Assembly: GCA_026182355.1 (NCBI GenBank)
Contig: JAPFBL010000255.1
Location: forward strand, 5,705,501 to 5,769,500
DNA: 64,000 nucleotides
Direction: 5' to 3'
DNA from: Hermatobates lingyangjiaoensis
Lineage: Eukaryota; Arthropoda; Insecta; Hemiptera; Hermatobatidae
Below the pieces are notes generated by a model, which worked only from the letters and a program-made list of their open reading frames with translations, was not told where the DNA came from and searched no databases. The position numbers were made by a program, and so were the translations under genes. Numbering within the stretch: the first letter of the stretch is position 1; every line of letters begins with the position of its first letter. Below are positions 11,998 through 23,899 of this stretch, in pieces.

Positions 11998-14900
11998 TTA
12001 CTTTACTATAAGTAAAGTATAGTGATCGTGAAAAAATTTGATCTCGAGATTTTGACGGAATTACATGTTTTGAGGTCCCAGAAGTCGTTTTATGAAGTTT
12101 ATTCGATGATGTCTGTGTGTGTGTGGGTGGGTGGGTGGGTGAGTGTGTTAGCATTGCTTGTTACCATGCTATGGTCCAGAATCTTTGATGGATCAAGTTG
12201 ATATTTTACACGAAAATGGGCCCCATAAAGACGAAGATCCCTATTGTTTGGGAAGAATTATGCATGATGGGAAAGTCACTTTTTTTTGCCAAAAATCGTT
12301 TTTTTTAAAACATTTATTTCTCCTAAACCGGTAACCCTATAGTTTTGAAATTTTGACATTATTTTTGAGGATACAAATGCAAGAAACGAAAAATATATTC
12401 AGAATTTTTAAGCAACAGGAAATATTTTTTTTCAATAAAATGTAAAAATTTGGACTTATAATTCAATCTCAAACCTTGTGAGAGCGATACAAGCCATACT
12501 GTTGTTTGACGGATCAAAATGAAACTATGCCTAAAAATAGAACATTATGTGGAGAATGAGTTGAGATATTTTTTTTCAAAATTACATTCGCTAAAGGGGC
12601 GTTACAGTAGGATTTCTGTTTTCAAAATGATTTTTTGACGCTAAACGGCTCATTAATAACTCATGAAAATTTGACCAAAAATTTTGCAAGAAATTAGCAA
12701 TTTATGAAAAAAAATTCATGAAGTTTCAATTACGGGAAAGAGCAATAACGCTATAAAAACTGTTTGATTATCCTAGACTAAGAGATCACCTGCTATACTT
12801 GTCGAATTTTTGATATTTTTTTTACAATGTTTACATTGACTTAGAAATTTTTTGAACGAATCCACTGAGATAAAATTGATATTTATAAAGGAACAATTTA
12901 AATAGTTTATTGACTTTTACGAGATGTAAGAGGAATAATATTTTTACATGTAAAAAAATCACTGGCAATAAACATCAATAAATTACCTTTGTCTTCCATG
13001 GCATGATGGATTTGTCTCATAAAATGCTTTAATAAATCTATATATTGCACTCTTGAGCAAAACTTAATATCAGTTACAATTACATTATCATTGTGAATGT
13101 AGTACCTTTCCATGATATTGAAATGTAATGAATGGACTCTTTCCTCAAGAAAGAGGACTCATGTTTGTTGAGAAATATCCAGTTTTTTTTACTATTCTAG
13201 TCTAATAGTTCATATTTATTATTTTCAAAAATTAGAAGCTCCCAAGTATAAAAGATTTAAATTATATTGAATAGCTGGCTTTGACTTCGATTTGAGTATG
13301 TAAACTGGCTAATTACTAATATATTTTTTCTCAATATACATTCATAGCAAACTTATAACAGAGTACAGAAGGCAGGAAAAGGATAACACTCACTCAGAAA
13401 AAATTCGTGTACATGATATTTGACAAAGGGGAAGGAAAATGATCTTATTAAATACTAAGAAGCCATAAAATTCCCAGTATAATAATTCTATAAAAGACCA
13501 ATAATGTAAAAGATAATTCAAAATTGAAATCTTTAGTTTAGAGATTAATAAATGTAATTATCGTACATCTTTAATTATAAATCATCTTAAAAAAACATTT
13601 TTTCTTCGATGTTTATGATGTTTTTCAGAGAAGATAAGGCTATTTACCTGTTTTCAATTTGAAAATTTTAAACTTCATTTAAATATATGGACACGATTGA
13701 TGGTTTGTAAATCTCCATCAGTCTGTTTTGTTCCATATTTTCATTTAATAGTTCAGACAACTTTTAAAAGAAATAGGTTTAGAAATTACTTTTATTAATT
13801 TATATTGCGACTAATTAATTTAATTTATATTGATTATATATATTTTTCGTTTTTGAAGAAATAGTTTAATACGTTTCTTTGATTTTAATTATTATTTATA
13901 AAAGAAACAGTGATAGAAGGGGACTATTTTAAAATTAAATAATTTAGATTGCATGTGATTTGTGCATCGGTAGAGCAAGTCATTCTAAAAAGGCGCGAAT
14001 ACTCTATGCTTGATTAGTCCTCCGCGTTCTTCTTGGAACCTTTCAAACGGTTTTAACCTGTGTATTGCTTATTTCGTTCTCTAGTCAATAATACTTCAAA
14101 TAGTAAGTACAAATTCCTTTTTAACTTATTTTTGTATACTTAATGATTTTTTAATTAGTTTAATGTTAAATATTATTATTTTCATAATTAGCAATTAAAA
14201 CGATTTCACAAAACTAGATAAACTAAACCAACAGAAACAATACACATAAAAGATTTCACAAAAACTTTCTATTATATTTCTACTGTCTTGCATAAAGATG
14301 TAATTTTCTACGAAGAAAAGCGACTTTTATGTGTGTTGTTTCTCTGGAATTATTTTCATAAAAATATATCAAAATAATTAATTAGTTCCGAAATAATTAC
14401 TACTAAACATTTAATACCTACCCTACATATAATAAAGTATTGAATAGATTTATTTTTAGTTAATTCATGTTATTTTAAACCTTATTGACTAAATTAGTTA
14501 TAGTGAAAACGATTAAAAATAATTAATCGTTTAAAAGTAGAGTATTTAAATGTATTACCCTATATTTATAAAATTAAGAGTTTGTTCGTCTGTGTTTCCT
14601 ATTGCTTTTGAGAAATGTTTTACTCCATTTGAAAATTTGAAATGATTTAATGACATAATGTGAGACGTAAGAAGAATAAAATTCTTATATATAAAAAATG
14701 AATGCCAATCAAATATATCATTTCTGATGTTTTCCATTTACACAAGTTTTAAATTATATTGAAAAGCCGACTTTGAATTTTGATTGAGTATGTAAAACTG
14801 GCTAATTACTGATATCTTTTTTTCTCAATATATATTTACACCAACGTTATAACCGAATATAGCACAATGGAAAAAGTTACTTATGTTATGTATAGTGTGA

Positions 14901-15640
14901 AATGCTACTTGTTGTTGACTTTTTTGTGTTTATGAACCTGGTTATCCTTGAATAATATTGAATTAAGAGGAATGGACTCCTTAGTTTTATATTACCAAAC
15001 AGATACTAATTTTAAGGTGCTTCGATGAGAGACGTTTTTCAGAATCAGATCCTCAGCTAAATATGACTACCTAATGACTTCACGTTATACAATACCTCAG
15101 GCAATGCAAAGCCGCAAGAGCATATGATCACGAATGTGACTCCTTCCATATTCGTGAAGGACGACCTGACAGACTGACGTCCCAACCCCGTCCTTATGAT
15201 TACTGACCTTAACAAAACATGCAGGATGAGAATTTAGCAGTAGTGGGCCTCTAGTCCAGGACTGCTAATTACGACGTGCACTGACGTGGATGGACTATTC
15301 GTTGGTCGCTGGAGATCCATTGGCTATAGCATCAAAAGTCAGTTTCTTCTGCAAGAGTTATTTTGTAACACAATATCGTCACTTTGACTTTATAAAAGTG
15401 TTATTACTGCTGTGGCAATATATATGATATTATATGCATCAATTGTGTGATATACAGAAATAAGGGCATATATTGATAACTGGTTCAATCATTATCTATC
15501 CTACCTCCATGAATGAAAGAGTAATAAACATCTCCCATTAATACATTTATTAATGTCTACATGTTACATTATCCACCCAAGAGGTTTGATACATATTTAC
15601 TTATAGTAAAGTTGAGTTTAGGCCACTCCAGATTTTTTTT
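11998..15640 (+). mobile_element. Family T repeat element, longest copy
   Basis: 5' end at about 12000 carries the 19-bp palindrome ACTTTACTATAAGTAAAGT followed by ATAGTGATCGTG; 3' end at 15599-15640 has TTATAGTAAAGTTGAGT, then GGCCACTCCAGATTTTT. Inside are a GT-rich microsatellite (12111-12148), a long AT-rich non-coding stretch closely matching 18590-19958 in inverse orientation, a partial internal duplication (14560-14870 repeats 12900-13380), and near 15395-15540 a segment shared with the other long copies whose broken translation resembles the RT C-terminal region. The roughly 1.7 kb between 13690 and 15395 has no counterpart in the 18221-19958 copy, so this may be two overlapping insertions. 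No intact protein. Confidence 0.65.
14560..14870 (+). repeat. Diverged partial duplicate of 12900-13380
   Basis: The block shares, in order, GAGACGTAAGAAGAATAA, a TTAAATTATATTGAA box, GACTTTGA, TTGAGTATGTAAA and CTGGCTAATTACT with 12910-13330. It is diverged and somewhat shorter. It lies inside the longest family T copy, so that copy either contains a second element or an internal duplication. Confidence 0.6.
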
Positions 15641-18220
15641 TATTGCTATTCAAATTATGTCCTGCCATAAAAGGTAAATTACCGTAAGGTACTTAATAAC
15701 TACACCTGCGAATTCCTTTCGAGGTAATCTTTGGAGATTTTACCAGTGTTCCTATCAGGCATCAGTCAGATGAAAAACAAATTTTTACAGTAATAATAAT
15801 GGCAGTTTCTTCTTGTTTAAAATACTGTTATATATATTTTGTCATTCCAGTGTTCTAGAGTATGTTAGCTAAATTTCAAGTAAATCAAACATCTGAGAGT
15901 TTTACTATCAAACAAAAATTATTATAAATCATGCTAATAGAAAAAATGTTATTAATGAATTGTAATAAATTTCTTGTCATATTCATAAATTGAGAAAACA
16001 ATACTCTTTAATGATAACTATTAACATACTTTACAATTAACTGTTAACTTTTACCAAATAAAGGAAACGAGAACTAATAACATATTACAGTAAATACAAG
16101 AAATGTGCAAATGTAAATTGGTAAAGGCCAACTTCAACTTTTACAGTTTTTTTAATTATTCGTCGGATTAGACGATGATTGAAAGCTATAGCAAATCAAA
16201 TTTGTATTTGACCATGTGTTTCTGACTCTTTCTAAGTATTTGTTTTTAAAATATTTTAATATTTTTGCAATCACTTGTTTATATCTTTCATAGTTTATAC
16301 ATTTTGTTGATTTCAACAGACATGATATCAAAATTTGTCCACACAGAGTTTTTCAGTAATTCGAAGTAATAGACGATACCAGATTGGTTTATGCTTGGTG
16401 TACATAGGGGTACATGAGGAAGTGCAGTCCATTAAAATCATGGAAAGAAGTATCAAAAATGTGTCCATCAAATCTCATAGATTTCATTTTTTGTTAAATT
16501 TTGTATTAACTAATTATTCATTATTTTCATCAAATTTGATCGAGAAAATTTGTTTGAAATGGGGCCTTGTAACTAAAAAGTGGATGTAATTTATAATATA
16601 ATCAGTGTCAATGAACTTGAAGACGCCTGGTTTGCATTTATAGGCTGTATTAAAAGAATTGAAAGTATTTATTTCAGAAAGACAAAGTCTGATCCTGACA
16701 TGCTATACTACAAGTACTAAATTCCTGTCACTAATACTTATCAGAACTAAATTTTTTAGAAGAAATAACAGTTGATAACAATGCACTAAAAAGTTGATTT
16801 GGAGAGACGGATCTATACAGACATATTCAAGATGATGCTCTTGTAATAAAGAGCAACCATTGTACCAAAGAGGTAATTTTAACATAAACCTTTGTCCCAA
16901 ACATTTAATTGTTGGTCATCCGAGAGGTGAATTAAAGTGTGCTTAGACTGTTGGAATTATTCAGTTATAAAAATGCAGAAATGAGGACTGTGAATAGATT
17001 ATCCTTTTAGTTGCAATAAATCAGCAGTAAAGTTGTGAATGTGCTTTAATAGAAGAAATCGATAATAGTGATTAATGAGACTTGAATATGTCATTGCATT
17101 AGTAAGCCATTACTATCTGGACCTATACAGCCATTGACCAAACAACATTGGCTTGGATGAGAGATACAACCCAGGAGGCCACAATGAAGTGCTCTAATTT
17201 GTCGTATTTGCTCTGACCTTACTTGACTTGATACCTTCCTATTAGAACATATGTATGGAAGTTTGGTGATGTAGGATGATTTATAAAATCATGGGTCAAT
17301 ATATCCTAAGAATCATAGTACTTATCCAATATATCCAATAGTAGACATTGTCCAGGACTTCAGTAGTCCTGAGGACAATTTTACCAAATAGAGTAGAAAT
17401 CAATGCCTCTCAACGTTATCCTGACTTGCCCAGGATTTTTTAGAAGTGTTATTTTTACTCTACTTAATGTTTTTTCTTCTTTTACTTTTTTCTGTGTTTT
17501 TAAACCAAGGTACTGGTGTTTTAATCTTTTTCAACTGAAATAGTTTTTATTTTTAAATTTTTAGCATTGTTTGTCACTACATTAGAGGACTATGAATTCC
17601 AATGGTATTCTGTAGTGAATGATTAACTATAAGTATGATATCTGATAAAATCAATGAGATGTACAAAATTTCAGTGATATAAAGAACAGGTCCTTCGTTT
17701 CTATTCTGTGAAGGTATTCAGAAAGGTCTTGAAGTGAACGGGAAAGGAATGACTTAGAAGCAGTTAAACAAAAATGTAGAAATTTAAGCAATAATGTATA
17801 CTTTTGTTTACATAAATTCTAAATATCTCCTTGAACATCTCAACCAAGATTTTTTTCATTCTAAAATAAAATATCTATAATTAAATAAACGATCTTAATA
17901 CATAGCTCAAGAAGTAAAATTCAGAAAAAATTTTCAACGCCGGTTACTTTAATGATTTAACGCCAGTTGCTTGTATGACAGCCTAAAAATATCGTATCAT
18001 TAACGGTATTTTTAACAGAAGGCACACAGCCTTCGTTATTTTACGTTATAAAACTTAATTTCTTTATTTTTCAAATCAGTTACATACATATAACGTGTTT
18101 TAAGTAAGTGCTAGGTTTGTCTTCTGTTTCAATTATTTCAATTTTCAGACAGAACTTTAGGGCTTTGTTGTTTTATCATACAAATTAATAAAATTTAGAG
18201 TAACAAAAGAGTAAACTAAA
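15641..18220. other. AT-rich non-coding DNA, no gene seen
   Basis: No recognisable gene or repeat. Short open frames at 16335-16589 and 16703-16900 show no domain, and their residue composition matches translated AT-rich DNA. Confidence 0.45.
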
Positions 18221-19958
18221 AAAAAAAATCTGGAGTGGCCTACACTCAACTTTACTATAAGTAACTTAATATCAAATTTCTTGAGTATATAACACATAAC
18301 GTCTCATTTAAGCATAACGTAAACATCTAAATGGGATATGATTATTAGTCTTTCATTCCTGAGGTAGTACAGATAGTGATTGAAGAACATATCAATATAT
18401 ACGCTTTTATTTTTGTACATCACACAGCTGATGCAAATAATTTCATTAGTATAACTACAGCAGTAATAACATTTTTGAAAAACCAATGTGAACATTTCTT
18501 GAAACGAAATATTATCCTACAAGAGAACATGGCTATTGTTCAAATAGCCAGTAGATTTCTTACAGCGTTTACTTGACATCCTTCTACATTGAATATTAAA
18601 GTAAAATTTTCAAATTTAAAACAGGAAAATACCATCTTTTTCTCTGAAAAACAGCTTAAACAGCGAAGAAAATGTTGTTTTAAGGTGATTTCTAATTAAA
18701 GATGTACGATAATTACATTTATTAATCTCTAAACGAAAGATTTCAATTTTGAATTTCTTTTACATTTTTGGTTTTTAACGGAATTATTATACTGGGAATT
18801 TTATGGCTTCTTAGTATTTAATAAGATCATTTTCCTTCCCCTTTGTCAAATATCATGTACACGAATTTTTTCTGAGTGAGTGTTATCCTTTTCCTGCCTT
18901 CTGTACTCTGTTATAAGTTTGCTATGAATGTATATTGAGAAAAAATATATTAGTAATTAGCCAGTTTACATACTCAAATCGAAGTATTATTTTCCTGCAC
19001 AATATTATTCCTCTTACATCTCATATAAGTCAATAAACAATTTAAATTATTCCTTTATAAATATCAATTTTATCTCAGTAGATTCGCTCAAAAAATTTCG
19101 AAGTCAATGTAAACAATGTAAAAATATATAAAAAATTCGACAAGTATAGCAGGTGATTCCTTAGTCTAGGATAAACAAAGAGTTTTTATATCGTTATTGC
19201 TCTTTCCCGTAATTGAAACTTCATGAATTTTTTTTATAAATTGCTAATTTTTTGTTCCATTTTTGATCAAATTTTCATTATTTTTTAATGAGCCGTTTTG
19301 CGTCAAAAAAGCATTTTCTGAAAACAGAAATCGTACTGTAACGCCTCTTTAGCAAATGTAATTTAAAAAAAAATATCTCAACTCATTCTCCACATAATGT
19401 CCTATTTTTAGGCATAGTTTCATTTTGATCCGTCAAATATTATGGCTTGCATCGCTTTCACAAGGTTTTAGATTGAATTATAAGTGAAAAGTTTTACATT
19501 TTATTGAAAAAAAAAATATTTCCTGTTGTTTTAAAATTCTGAATATATTTTTCGTTTGTTCCATTTGTAACCTCAAAGATAATGTCAAAATTTCAAAACT
19601 CTAGGGTTATCAGTTTAGGAGAAATAAATGTTTTCTAAAAAACGGTTTTTGGCAAAAAAAGTGACTTTCCCATCATGCATAATTCTTCTCAAACAATAGG
19701 TATCTTCTTCCCTATGAGCCCGATTTTTGTGTAAAATATCAACTTGATCCATCAAAGATTCTGGACCGTAGCGTGGTAACAAGCAATGTTAACACACTTA
19801 TACACCCACCCACCCACCCACCTACGAGTACACACACACAGACATCATCGTAAAAACTTCATAAAACGACTTCTGGGACCTCAAAACATGTAATTCCGTC
19901 AAAATCTCGAGATCGAATTTTTTCACGATCACTATACTTTACTTATAGTAAAGTAAAA
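18221..19958 (-). mobile_element. Family T repeat element, compact full-length copy
   Basis: Minus-strand 5' end (19958 downward) carries ACTTTACTATAAGTAAAGT plus ATAGTGATCGTG; 3' end (18221-18262) has TTATAGTAAAGTTGAGT, GGCCACTCCAG and a T run. The interior closely matches 12000-13685 in inverse orientation, including a near-identical stretch of about 65 bp around 18780-18845 versus 13435-13500, but lacks about 330 bp present at 12950-13285. A GT-rich microsatellite lies at 19795-19845. The 3' quarter (18300-18500) corresponds to 15395-15540. This 1.74-kb copy is the best guide to the basic unit. Confidence 0.65.
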
Positions 19959-19959
19959 A

Positions 19960-21110
19960 TAAAAGACGGCTGATTCATTGAGGAGAATGGAAATTGAGTT
20001 AATGATTAAAGAATTGTTAGTTTGTCTTTATTTCATACTACTCACTTCTAAATGTTAATGCTTTTTAAAATTATTGGGATATATTTTTTATTTTAATTAA
20101 AGTTATGAACTCAACAAATTATTTATTTTGAACATATTAGGACAATACCTGTCATTATCAAATTTCCTGTCTTTAGGTTTACTCACCGCAAAACTGATAC
20201 TCAGTACAGTCACATATTCATATGGGTAAAATTAAAGAAATTCTTTTCTAATCATCTGGCATGAGTCGATGTTTTATTTAAATCTGGAATCACATGAGCT
20301 GTTAATAAAAAAGAAGTCGTAAGGGGCTTGATTAAGTAGCAGAAAGGTGGGGCACTATAGGGCACTCAATTCTCGCAGTAGCCTGAGATGTGTGAATCAC
20401 AGACTTAGCTGAATAGACTTAATGACTGATCAGCATTAAATAAAACTGGATAGTTTCCAAAAAATAAATTCATATGATTTAAGTATTTCAATGAAAACAA
20501 ACCATTATCATATTAAGCTACGAGGATGGCTTATTATTATCAATGAATTTTCTTAAGTGTGCTGAAATAAGTGTCCCTGTTGTTAGGTGACATCAGTCCG
20601 AAATAGTGTCAAGAACAGCCAATGAAGATACTCAACCCATGAGCAGTATTCTCAACCGTGAAATGTCTCATTCATCGAATATCCTATCAAGAACTCGCTA
20701 CTTTGTTCCATCGTTTATGTTTCTGTATCATCTTACATTACTCAGTTTTACACGTTACTATGAAATCAATATCGTTATTCAATCAGTTATTGATCGTAGA
20801 TGTGAGCGACCCTAGTTTTGATTGAAATTGTAAGCTCAGAAATTTGGACCCTATTCTATTTCATAGCGACGGTCGATGCTTTTGTCATGTGTTATAATAT
20901 ATTTATATTTATACATAAATATATATACCGAATTTCACAATAAACATGTGCAATAAAGTCGTCTAAATATTTAAAGAGGATTCGATAATATTTCTAACAA
21001 CACCAATTTTTCATAGGTGATAACATTAGCTCCGGTCCAATCAATATGATGATTTTTATTATTTAAATGCAAGAATAAGGCGCTAAATGTTTTCTGCATC
21101 TAGTGTTCAG
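19960..21110. other. AT-rich non-coding DNA, no gene seen
   Basis: No recognisable feature. The open frame at 20606-20815 has no domain or repeat partner in the window. Confidence 0.4.
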
Positions 21111-21114
21111 TTGG

Positions 21115-21341
<227 letters not shown>

Positions 21342-21999
21342 CTGTGGAGTAAGTAAAATTTTTCTAGATAGACCATAAGTATAACATTCGTACTTCTAAG
21401 TTGATTACTTAGTAAAAATGTTAATACAATTATTTAACCAAATGCTTATAAGTAAATTTATTTATTTATCTTCTAAGTCTGAAACTTTTTATTTGACTTA
21501 GAGTAATTACTAATAAAATAATTCAATGAATAATATGTAATCTTAAAAAAAAATATTATGTAGTCAAGGGATAATATTCACTGTTAATTTACTGTTAATT
21601 ATCATGAAAATAAAGTCACATTGAAATCAAACCCTCTCGTAGTTACCATATAATACCATAAACTATTAGCTAAAACTAAATTACCTAACAAACTGACAGT
21701 ATTGACGTGAAATACTGCGCACTGAGTTTTACTTTAAGTTCCTAGTTAATAATCAAATTGATGTTTGTAAATAAATGTAACTTGAAGCATGACTTTAAAG
21801 AAGTATCATTAAAGATGATCTTTAGGTTACTTTTAGATTAAAATACAGTAGAAAGCCGGGAATAAGATATCACCATGAAGTTCTTTATCGTACATAATCC
21901 TACAAAGGTAGTTTACCTGTGCAGTAACATTGTCCTCTATGAGATACATGAATAAAGTATGTGGATGTTGGTGGGAAAGAGAAATCGGAGCTGCTTGCT

Positions 22000-22290
22000 G
22001 TAAGGATGTGACGTGACACGCCGTCGAAGGATGAAGCTGTGTCAGATCATTAGAAGGCTGGCAGAGGTTAGCGCTTTGTTTACGTGGGCGGGTGGCCCCC
22101 ACGGCGGAAGCCGCTGACTCAATATCCGTTCACCAGCCGACACCACCCTGTCTCTCGGAGACCCACACCCTCCTGATAAGATTCAAATTGTCACAGCTTC
22201 TAAAGGACCAAACTAGTTCCCTTCAGCTTCCGTCTTTTCCTTTTTCCCTTCCATTCACAGCTTTACGCGCCATGCCATACAAATACACGC
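22000..22290. other. GC-rich island, possible promoter or UTR
   Basis: A short block with GGGCGGGTGGCCCCCACGG and many CpG/CC steps stands out from AT-rich surroundings. Overlapping frames on both strands reach about 90 codons but show no domain. It could be a promoter-proximal island or a first exon of a gene outside view; there is no positive evidence for either. Confidence 0.25.
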
Positions 22291-22502
22291 TTCATTGTCC
22301 TTTATACTTTAACATTTTTGAACAAAACTACTGGCTAAAGGCACACAGTAATATGTGTGCAACATAATTCAGTTTGATTTGTAAATTGTTATCCATGGTT
22401 CCTGCATAACCATGCTCCATGCATTGTTAAATAACCATGTTTTAAATTTACTTATATTGTTTATCAGCCATTTATCTTTTAGTGAAATAAAAAAAAGTGT
22501 TT

Positions 22503-22700
22503 AAAAAAATCTGGAGTGGACTACACTCAACTGTAATTAAGTAAATAATATCAAACTTGTCAACAATAAATTAAATTTAGACTTATTTTAATACGAATAT
22601 CCTTTAGATATATTATTTATACATGTTTAGACGTATATTGATAAAAATATTATCAAAATTATAGACAACCACCTCTAACCTTGGTTACTTTGTCCGATAG
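22503..22700 (-). mobile_element. Family T 3'-end fragment
   Basis: Read on the minus strand this has the family T 3' terminus (CTCCAGATTTTT preceded by GTTGAGTGTAG). Adjacent DNA to about 22650 matches the copy at 8550-8650. No 5' terminus is found nearby, so the copy is truncated. Confidence 0.55.
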
Positions 22701-23090
22701 GTTTAGGGGTGGATGTACCTAGTGCTGGCGTCCCCGTCGCAAGATTGGTAATTGTGGTTGATAGTGCTATCAACCCTATTGTAATTATTAGGGGTTTGGT
22801 GCAGTTCTAGATATTCTATAAAAAGGTTTCGTTACAGAAAGGATAGGCAGATGACTTTCTTATTGTAAGAGAGAAATACTTTATATTTCTGCGTTTTGAG
22901 TTACCTAATTAGCAAAAGGATAAAGCATGGAAAAAGAAAAAAAACGTTTAGATATAAAGCCAGCTAAAATAAATTTCATTATTTACTCACAAATCAAGAA
23001 AATTAAATTCAAAGACGTATTTACTGAAAATATGAAAACACTAAAAAAGAACTCTCAAACGTACTCAAATATTGTAGAATCTCTTTAGAT

Positions 23091-23760
23091 CAGAGTTTCT
23101 CAAACTTTTTTCGACGCGGAACCCTTTTTGCTTCAGTAACTTTCCCAGGGACCCCAGATTCTAATGATTTTACACAATCAAAATATAAATATTTTCATAT
23201 GATTTTATAAATATTGTGTATGTTTAAAAACCATTAAAAAGTAATATTACTGCAATGCGTATTTTTCGAAGAAAAATTCAAAACTAAACGATTTAAATTT
23301 TCATATCTTCCACAAGTACATAACACATAAAAAAGAATTATTAGCAACTTTAACACAAAGTTTATTTTGTAATCATTTTTTGTTTTATAGTTGAAAGTTT
23401 GATTCTCAAGTCAGACCGAGCATTAAGTCTACTTTGGTAAAAACCGGTTTTACATAATTAGGTAGTGGGAAGTGGCAGCAATGTGTGAAGTGTTATTTTT
23501 ACAATAGAAAGAAATTCGGGAATCAGATAACTCCAAAAACTGACTAGTGATTCATTCTAAATATGAATAAAATTTTGGCCACTTCTACTTATGTGTATAG
23601 TAGTATTCGGTCTCATGATTCACATGAAACACAGAATAAATCCATACCCACTAAAGAAAATAAATGTACAAATATTTTTTTTCTAAATGTTTTTCGCGGA
23701 ACTCCAGACAGTCCGTTAAGGAACCCCTGAGTTCCGCGGAACCCACTTTGGGAATCTCTG
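23091..23760. mobile_element. Non-autonomous hAT transposon
   Basis: The ends are imperfect inverted repeats: CAGAGTTTCTCAAAC with GACGCGGAAC on the left, and on the right the reverse complement of CAGAGATTCCCAAAG with CCGCGGAAC. An exact 8-bp target-site duplication CTTTAGAT flanks the element (23083-23090 and 23761-23768), the size typical of the hAT superfamily. The 670-bp interior is AT-rich with no transposase, so it depends on an enzyme from elsewhere. It is inserted in what looks like an RT relic (see 23761-23890). Confidence 0.9.
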
Positions 23761-23890
23761 CTTTAGATGAATGACTAAACTGGAAATGCCATGTAACAGA
23801 TTCATTGGGTATGATCCTCAGTTTAATAAATACTAAGAGGTCAGATTTTTTTAGATCTTGGTCTCAGTCACCGAGAATTTTAATCCAAAA
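23761..23890 (+). pseudogene. Small jockey/R1-like reverse transcriptase relic
   Basis: Plus-strand reading gives LDE, a stop, LNWKCHVTDSLG. The phrase LNWKCHVT is close to NWKCHVTGTLAKV in the larger relic at 35880-36720, where it corresponds to the YLG-x-LD-x-LNW region after the catalytic palm of non-LTR reverse transcriptases. The hAT element interrupts the reading just upstream. Only a few dozen residues are visible. Confidence 0.4.
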
Positions 23891-23899
23891 AATATGTTA

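Noticed and set aside
12907..13113. Minus-strand frame of 68 codons
   Set aside because: It lies in a family T copy, and most of it is absent from the 18221-19958 copy; no domain.
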